NCBI GenBank assembly: GCA_003427395.1
Contig: BFEA01000007.1
Coordinates: forward strand, 6,428,002-6,478,820
From: Chara braunii
Taxonomy: Eukaryota > Streptophyta > Charophyceae > Charales > Characeae
Reading direction: 5' to 3'
DNA: 50,819 nucleotides
Below, in pieces: positions 44,847 through 50,819 of this stretch; position 1 is the first letter of the stretch; each line of letters starts with the position of its first letter. The translations under genes were made by a program, and so were the position numbers. A model generated the notes under the pieces. It was not told where the DNA came from, ran no database searches, and worked only from the letters and a program-made list of their open reading frames with translations.

Positions 44847-45765
44847 AATGAAAACATTCATGCGCACTTCTTAGCGGCCCGGTGCGGGTTTGGTTTATGG
44901 TGAAGCAAGATATGGATCCAAGTGCAACGAGAAGCGGCCCCGCCTACTCTGTTAAAAAAGAGAAGAATAATATTCTTGATTATTCATTATTAAAAAATAT
45001 ATATTACTGCGCACTTCTTAGCAGCCGCAGTTTGGGTTTTGTGTGTGGTGCAGCATGATGTGGATCCGAGTCCGAAGTGGGGGGAGGGGGTCCGGCGGGG
45101 GGGGGCCCACTACTTGAATTAAAAAGAAAGTACATATATTCCTGAGTATATCTTAAAATGAAAACATGCATGCACACTTCTTAGCGGCCCGGTGCGGGTT
45201 TGGTGTGTGGTGATGCAAGATATGGATCCAAGTGCAACGAGAAGCCCCCCGCCTATGCTGTTAAAAAACGAAAGAATAATATTATCGACTATTCGTTAGA
45301 AGAAAAAAAATATTCATGCGCACTTCTTACTAGCCGCGGCTTAGGTTTTGTGTGTGGTGCAGCATGATGTGGATCCAAGTCCGCTCTGCCCCCCCCCCAC
45401 CCCCCCCGCTACTTGAATTAAAAAATAAAATACATATATTCCTGAGTATATATTAAAATGGAAACATTCATGTGCACTTCTTAGCGGCACGATGCGGGTT
45501 TGGTGTGTGGTGAAGCAACATATGGATCCAAGTGCAACGACAAGCCCCCCGCCTACCCTGTTTAAAAAAAAAAGAATAATATTCTCGACTATTGGTTAGA
45601 AAAAAACAAATAATGCGCACTTTTTAGCAGCCGCAATTTGGGTTTTGCGTGTGGTGCAGCATGATATGGATCCAAGTCCGAAGTGGGGGGGGAGGTGCAT
45701 ATGGTTTGTGTGTGGTGCAGCACTTCATGCGCACTTTTTTTTTTTTTTCTTTTTTTGCGGGCATT
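44847..45765. repeat. Alternating dimeric satellite, about 300-310 bp period
   Basis: Two related monomers of about 150 bp alternate, A-B-A-B-A-B. Type A contains CTTAGCGGCCCGGTGCGGG, GATATGGATCCAAGTGCAAC and CCCCGCCTAC. Type B contains CTTAGCAGCCGCAGTTTGGG, GTGGTGCAGCATGATGTGG, a G- or C-run and CTACTTGAATTAAAAA. Type A landmarks are at 44871, 45181 and 45481; type B landmarks at 45018, 45327 and 45624. A partial unit follows to 45735. The array starts immediately after the LINE. Confidence 0.9.
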
Positions 45766-45872
45766 GCCCATATTAACACAGAAAACAAAAGGGGGGGGGG
45801 GGGGGGGGGCGCTTAGCTAGTCTTTATTAACACAGAAAACAAAAGGGGGGGGGGGGGGGGGGGGGGGGGCGG
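45736..45872. repeat. T-run and two long G-runs in a short duplication
   Basis: A T-rich run is followed by two copies of ATTAACACAGAAAACAAAAG, each ending in a long G homopolymer (about 45791-45809 and 45845-45869). The G-runs could form quadruplexes, but they may also be sequencing or gap-fill artefacts. Confidence 0.8.
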
Positions 45873-46740
45873 AAAACCCTCCACAATCAACCCGAAATCA
45901 AAACAATCTGAGACCATTATCCAGTTTAGGTTCAGGCGATGGGGTATGCCCAAATGCAGAATGGCCAAAACCCGGCCGCTGCCCTGGCATTTCCCAACCT
46001 TGGGAAAAAAAGGAACCCATCCTCATGGCTTAAAACCCACACAATCTAGGCATTCTCCTCCAAATAAACATCCCATCATAGGCTACAAAAAACAACACAA
46101 ACCTCAAAACATTAAATTTCTTACCTCAAGTAGTGCAAACAGACAGCTCTACACCCCTCCTCAGTTACTTTAACTAACCTTAATTCCAATGATACTAATA
46201 CAAAAACATTGAAAACAACTATCTATTTCCTGCATCCTGTCCTAATTGTACTCTATTCTCGCCCCTGCCTAACTGCAGCCGGTGGCGTGACGTAATAGAG
46301 AACTCATAAAAAAACATTCATAAGAAAAATATATTTTTAGGCCCTGAATTATTTTTTGGCGGGGGCCGAATGCCGTCGGGTTCGGACCCCGTCGGGTCTG
46401 TCCAGGGACGTCCGTACGTACGGGCTGGTGACCCTGACTATCATTATATCATATATTATATATTATACATTATTATATATTATTATTATTATTATCATTA
46501 TATTGTTTGTCGATTCATTCCTATACCTTTTGTTCTAACGCAATCAGGTATACGCACGTGGAACCCCGTGCATAGCTAGAATCATGGACGGCTTTATGCA
46601 CGCTAGCCTAGAGCAAGTGTAAGTGCACGCCGACTCGTTTAGGTAGAAAAACTTTAGGTGGAAATGAAAAGCTAGAGATAAGAAAAGAAGGAAGAAGGTA
46701 AAAAAAAGAATGAATAAAGGAATAAGGAGAATGGATGAGG
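45873..46740. other. Unassigned region
   Basis: No recognisable gene. AT-rich dinucleotide-like sequence occurs at 46440-46505, just right of a short G/C-rich block containing GTCCGTACGTACGGGC. Confidence 0.45.
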
Positions 46741-46747
46741 GGGATGA

Positions 46748-46749
46748 TA

Positions 46750-46793
<44 letters not shown>
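46748..46793. repeat. (TAA)n microsatellite
   Basis: About 15 ATA/TAA trinucleotides without interruption. Simple sequence. Confidence 0.95.
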
Positions 46794-46794
<1 letters not shown>

Positions 46795-46912
46795 GACACG
46801 AAATGAGAAACGACTTCGTTTGTTCTCTCATTTTCATCATGTAAACCCTTGTTTGTACTGCCTTCAACTGCCTTGTATCTAATGAATGTATGAATATAGA
46901 ATAGTGGTTCAG

Positions 46913-47240
46913 AACGAGTGATAGGATAAGGCTCATGTGTGAGGAACATCCTATTACTCGTTTGTACATACCTACATATTTTATACTGTTAGGTTGACAG
47001 ACTAGAAGTGGGGTAGCCCCGTGTGGGTCATCCCATGGTCTGTCTATTAGACCAAAAACAAGTGGTAGGATATTCATGTCTAAGTCATCCTACTGCTCGT
47101 TCGAATCTATACAGACTAGTAACTATGAGATGAAGGCTCCCGTGAGGGTCTTCTTACTTCATACTTACATTTGATCGGACTATAATATAGTCCTCCGCTA
47201 GAATTAAAGTTCATATTGTTGAACTTCATATAGGGCCATG
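46913..47240. repeat. Chain of stem-loops in a two-copy repeat
   Basis: Hairpin one (46913-46962) pairs AACGAGTGATAGGAT with ATCCTATTACTCGTT, 15 pairs including one G-T. Hairpin three (about 47058-47101) pairs AACAAGTGGTAGGAT with ATCCTACTGCTCGTT. Hairpins two (about 46996-47045) and four (about 47124-47162) both follow a GACTAG and contain CCCCGTGTGGGTC and CCCGTGAGGGTC loops. Two smaller palindromes follow, GGACTATAATATAGTCC near 47177 and AGTTCA/TGAACT near 47209-47225. The order suggests an A-B-A'-B' duplication. Confidence 0.6.
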
Positions 47241-49254
47241 TCGATAGTGAGGGAGGTGTTGAGACATTGTTGACCTGTGTGTGATTGCAGGTCATCTTAA
47301 TCAAGAAGACTCATTATGAGTCTATAGAAGACTACATGTTGTTGCCTTATGGTAACAGGTTGGTTCGCCAACTCAACCCTCACTCACCCTTGACACCCAC
47401 ACTTTGCATCTACGTCTGCACCGAATGTCATTTCTCATTTTCGGGTCATTGTCTAAAGGGTCTGTGTTTGATTAAAAGAGGTCCTTGAATGACTAAGTCG
47501 AAAAGAGAATGTCTGATTGAAAGTTTTGGAAGAGTAGGTGTAATGTGTGTGGAAGTGAATGAATGGTTGATTCTGCTAGGATTGTGTCATGTGATTGATT
47601 CTGTCTGCGGGTCAATATGACGACTAACCACGTGTTATTCACGCATTGTTGAACTTATGCTTACCTGAGCCTCGACTCAGACATTTCATCGACAGCTAAC
47701 CTTTGTACATTTGGTTTGAATTTTCTGACTCTACTCCTTCTTGATGCTATATAGATTAGGATAATTGGCAAGGCCAAAGAGCCTTATTCATGTCATTTTC
47801 TTTGAAAGGTCATGAGTCTACTTTTGTTCTGTGATGTCTGTTTGAAAGACCAAGAGCCTATTGATTGTTTCTCTTTCAAAAGTTAGAACTTCGTTCATTT
47901 TGATGTTTGCCTCTGTTTGTGTAAAAATGTAAAAGACATCTCCTTGCTGTTAGGTCTTAACTTTTGAAAAATGTTCATTATGTTTGTATCGATTTGAAAG
48001 AATTTAATATAACCATATATAATTTATTGGTCAAATGCAAATAGTTTAGAGTATAGAGTCGACCTAAATTGTACGTCGGTCCGGGAGATCAGCGCCCCGA
48101 TGCCCGACACGTAATCGGGTCAGTCTTACGCATTCAGCCACGCGTATACCTATGCTACGGCGATCGATCAATCGCCCTCGGCCAACCTACCTCTACAAAG
48201 GCATGTAAAAACCTTCGCATGTGGGTCGGTAGCTCAGCAGGGATATGCCTACCTGACGATGGTGACAGCCCCTCGGGTAGAGGTGAGTTGTACCTCGCGG
48301 CACCCTGACGTGTTGTGAGTGTCGTGAGAGATACAGCACGCGCGCACGGTCGGAGTGGCGACTGATTCTTTTATAAACTCTGAAGAAAAATTCAGCATGA
48401 CACGACCGTGAGGTTCAGCGCTCCCAGCAGGGTGCGGGACTGCCGCACGCGACAACGTGCCTACTACAGGGCCCTATGTCGAGGCATAAACCCTCACAGA
48501 GGCGGACCTACTCAACATTAGACCCAGGGCCATGTCCCACATACATCGTAGAGTGGAGGTAGCTCTACAGTGTGACACCGTTTTAGTGAATCAATTCAAA
48601 ACAAATGCAAAAAAAGAGCAACAAATGTTGTTCATAGCTTTTTCCCATATTCTCAAAAAAATAAAATGGAGAAAGAAACAGGGCAGTCTGCTTTTGTGCA
48701 AATTTTCAAAAAACGAAAATAAAGAAACAAAATCTTTTTTTTTTTTTTTTACAAGGAAGAGAAATCCTACCCTTTAAGCAGCATTGGCCGCGGGGGGAGG
48801 CAGGTGTTCCGCCGCGCGCCGGAATCGGGTTGAAGTTTTGATGCAGGCTGGCGGATGAAGGTGATTGAGGGAGGGGGGGGGTGCAGAGCGATGCGCATAC
48901 CGAATTGTTCACAGCGCGCTAGAAAACGAGAGAGCGCGCCCACGGGGGCCGGCGGTGGCGGGCGTCGATGCGACTCATGCGAGGAAATATGTTGAAGTGC
49001 CCGCCGTCGGATAGCAAGAAAGTGTCGTTTTGTGGCCCGCCCCCTTTTTTTTAATTCCGTTTTCGGCCGTTTTTTTTTTTCCCCTTTTTCTCTTTCATTT
49101 TTTCATTTCTCTTTTATTTTTCCCTCATTTTCTTTCTTATTTTTGACTCTGTTTTTGGCGGCTTCTTTTTCGTTTTTGGCGTTTTCACGAGGGCGGCGAC
49201 AAAACAAAAGAGGCGGCTTCGACAAAGAAAAGCGGGCGGGAAAACGAAAAAATA
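47241..49254. other. Unassigned region
   Basis: No recognisable gene over about 2 kb. The left half is mixed AT-rich sequence. The part at 48060-48580 is G/C-rich and includes TAGCTCAGCAGG near 48228, which matches a pol III A-box consensus but has no B box after it. The part at 48780-49020 is also G/C-rich, and 49045-49190 is T-rich low complexity. Confidence 0.45.
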
Positions 49255-49378
49255 GTTGGAGGACCCGCCTGCCTGCCTGCCCGCCTGCCACCCATATGCA
49301 TGCACACACACACTCCTGCACGCGTCCGCCCACTCACCCACCCACACACCCACACAAACACACACACACACACACAAA
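49255..49378. repeat. (GCCT)n and (CA)n low-complexity tract
   Basis: Short CCTG/CCTGC repeats (49264-49290) followed by CACACA and CCCACACA stretches to 49378. Simple sequence. Confidence 0.85.
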
Positions 49379-49399
49379 GCTTGCTCATAGTGGTTGTGG

Positions 49400-49480
49400 T
49401 CGGGTCGGGGTTCGAACCCACACACAAATTTTGAAATACCCAATTGCCCGATTAGATAACCACTCAGGTGGACTAGGTCC
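49400..49480 (-). ncRNA. tRNA-like pol III promoter, possible SINE head
   Basis: On the minus strand, CACCTGAGTGG (A-box-like, near 49460-49470) is followed about 45 nt later by GGGTTCGAACCC (49407-49419), a full B box. Spacing fits a class II tRNA such as Ser or Leu. The T-arm pairs only partly and I cannot fold a proper acceptor or anticodon arm. It is therefore a tRNA-derived SINE head or a tRNA pseudogene rather than a working tRNA. Confidence 0.4.
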
Positions 49481-49529
49481 CTATCTGCTTTAGGGGACTG
49501 CTTTCTTTTGAAGTGTATCTGACGTCAGG

Positions 49530-50370
49530 CTGCTGGCACATGAGGATGTGCCTGTGTCTGAACGCTAACGTTGCACAGTGTGGCAGGCGAGTCCAGTCCT
49601 GCAATTTTCAAGTGCCAACTTTGGAAATTTTTCGTGCTCGGAGTAATTAATCAAAAGATCTAAATTTTTCAGATACCGTAGATTAGATTCCGCTCTTTTT
49701 AGAAAAAATATTAGGAAAAAAAAAACGTGAAATAAACGCTGCACCGATTCGTTGTGTTTTTGTTTTTTATCGCCCTACGACGTATGGGCCAACGGAGAAA
49801 GCACCCCAATTTCCGTGATTTTTAGCGCTGAGAAGGAAGACTCAAATCCGCCGAAAACTTAAGGGTTTGCATGTTTGGTCTTAATCTTTCCACGAAAAAT
49901 GTATAAAAAAAAGTTTAGACCGCAAAATAAATATCGCGCCAAATGGTCTTATTTGCCGTTCTTGGCACTTTACCTCGTGTGGCAAGTGCCTATGTGTCCA
50001 AACGCTAACGTTGCACAGTCTGGCAGGCGGGTCCAGTCCTACAATTTTGAACAACCAACTTTGGCGATTTTTCGATCTCTGAGTGATTGGTGAAAAAATA
50101 TGAAATTTTCAGATCTAGTACATCAGATTGCGCTCTTTCTAGAGAAAAATATCAAAAAAGTCAAAAAAAGAAAAAGCGTCAAAAAAACGCCACATCGATT
50201 CGTTGTGTTTTCGTTTTTTACCCCCCTACGAGGTGTGGGCCAACGAAGAAAGTACACCAACTTCTGCGATTTTTAGTGCTCAGAAAAATGGCTGAAATCC
50301 GCTGAAAATTTCAGGGTCTGCAGGTTTGGCCTTGATTTTTTCACGGAAAATGCTTTAAAAAAAAAAAAAA
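49530..50370. repeat. Two-copy direct repeat, period about 438 bp
   Basis: The stretch starting AACGCTAACGTTGCACAGT occurs at 49561 and 49999. It is followed in both copies by GGCAGGCG-GTCCAGTCCT, CCAACTTTGG, a TTTTTCAGAT segment, GATTCGTTGTGTTTT, GGGCCAACG(G/A)AGAAAG, GATTTTTAG and a final A-run. The copies differ at many positions. There is no conserved reading frame. They may be two monomers of a longer satellite. Confidence 0.85.
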
Positions 50371-50410
50371 CCGCTTAAATCGAGGGGGAAAAAAAGCGTT
50401 CAAACCGCTA

Positions 50411-50819
50411 AATAAACTCCGGCCCGGCCACTCCAAGCACCTACCGACCAAGCCACTCCAAGCACCTACCGACGAAGCCACTCCAAGCACCTATATCGAC
50501 CAAGCCACTCCAACCACCTACTGACCGAACCACTCCAAGCACCTATATGCACGGAGCCAGTCCAAGTACCTACCAACCGAGCCAGACCGAGCCACTCCAA
50601 GCACTTACCGACCGAGCCAGTCCAAGCACCTACCGACCGAGCCAGTCCAAGCACCTACCGACCGAGCCAGTCCAAGCACCTACCGACTGAGCCAATCCAA
50701 GCACCTACCGACCAAGCCAGTCCAAGCACCTACCGACTTAGCTAGTCCAAGAACCCACCCACCGAGCCAATCCAATCACCTACCAACTGAGTCAGTCCAA
50801 GCACCTACCGACCGAGCCA
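50411..50819. repeat. 25-bp minisatellite, at least 16 units
   Basis: The consensus unit is GCCAGTCCAAGCACCTACC plus six bases (GACCGA), repeated to the right edge of the window and presumably beyond. Units near the left have CACTCCAAGC and carry small indels; units at 50600-50720 are more regular. The period is not a multiple of three, so the Trp/Gly/Leu-rich minus-strand frame is fortuitous. Confidence 0.95.

Noticed and set aside
45791-45869. Long G-runs as biological quadruplex elements
   Set aside because: Homopolymers this long in a draft with N bases and adapter carry-over may be gap-fill errors, so I list them only as repeats.
48225-48300. TAGCTCAGCAGG matching a tRNA A box
   Set aside because: No B box at a suitable distance and no cloverleaf, so a chance match is likely.
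37698-48572. Similar motif GGTAGCTCTACA with an upstream CATGTCCCAC at 37698-37738 and 48525-48572
   Set aside because: The shared part is about 40 bp with gaps, too short and isolated to define a repeat family.
1-50819. CRISPR-like arrays
   Set aside because: All regular repeats here are adjacent units without unique spacers of constant length, and the window is eukaryotic retroelement DNA.

Overview
The window looks like intergenic, repeat-saturated nuclear DNA from a large eukaryotic genome, most likely a streptophyte (land plant or charophyte alga). The clues are chromodomain-bearing Ty3/gypsy elements with an initiator-Met-tRNA-type primer site, a plant-like L1 LINE with an APE endonuclease and a zinc-binding tail, and many micro-, mini- and satellite arrays. 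I recognise no intact host gene, rRNA, intact tRNA, CRISPR array or bacterial-style operon. The species guess is inference.

Layout. 1-1687: truncated minus-strand gypsy pol (element A, copy 1). 1688-1725: two head-to-head Tn5/Nextera mosaic ends, a mate-pair library junction, so the sequence on either side is probably not adjacent in the genome. 1726-6968: unassigned DNA with a gypsy integrase relic at 5101-5640. 6969-7040: (AG)n. 7141-10462: a 54-bp minisatellite. 11390-12740: a 150-175 bp tandem array. 14215-15990: an old direct duplication. 16230-17880: a T-rich satellite. 18568-18615: poly-A. 18624-22466: element A copy 2 (gag, protease, RT), carrying a 414-bp MITE-like insertion.

24763-35007: an almost complete chromovirus on the minus strand (element B), with two LTRs of about 1.1 kb, PBS, gag, protease, RT/RNase H, integrase and chromodomain. 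It carries a 108-bp poly-A retroposon between RNase H and integrase, a palindromic repeat array of about 0.9 kb inside gag, and a 222-bp tandem duplication in the leader. 36058-36999: a segment bounded by inverted repeats. 38579-44826: a degenerate plus-strand LINE (ORF1 with CCHC knuckle; ORF2 with endonuclease, RT and C-terminal zinc motif). It runs directly into an alternating dimeric satellite (44847-45765). 46913-47240: a chain of stem-loops. 49530-50370: a two-copy repeat with a period of about 438 bp. 50411-50819: a 25-bp minisatellite running off the window.

The coding pieces fit together as decayed retroelements. In element B the gag zinc knuckle, protease, RT and RNase H share one frame broken only by nonsense codons. 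The integrase frame shift equals exactly the length of the retroposon plus its target duplication. In element A the MITE length explains the frame shift inside the protease region in the same way. Many stop codons fit C-to-T change at glutamine or arginine codons. Part of the window's apparent structure (adapter, N bases, a perfect 1.6-kb duplicate, long homopolymers) is probably assembly artefact and should be settled before any biology is built on it.
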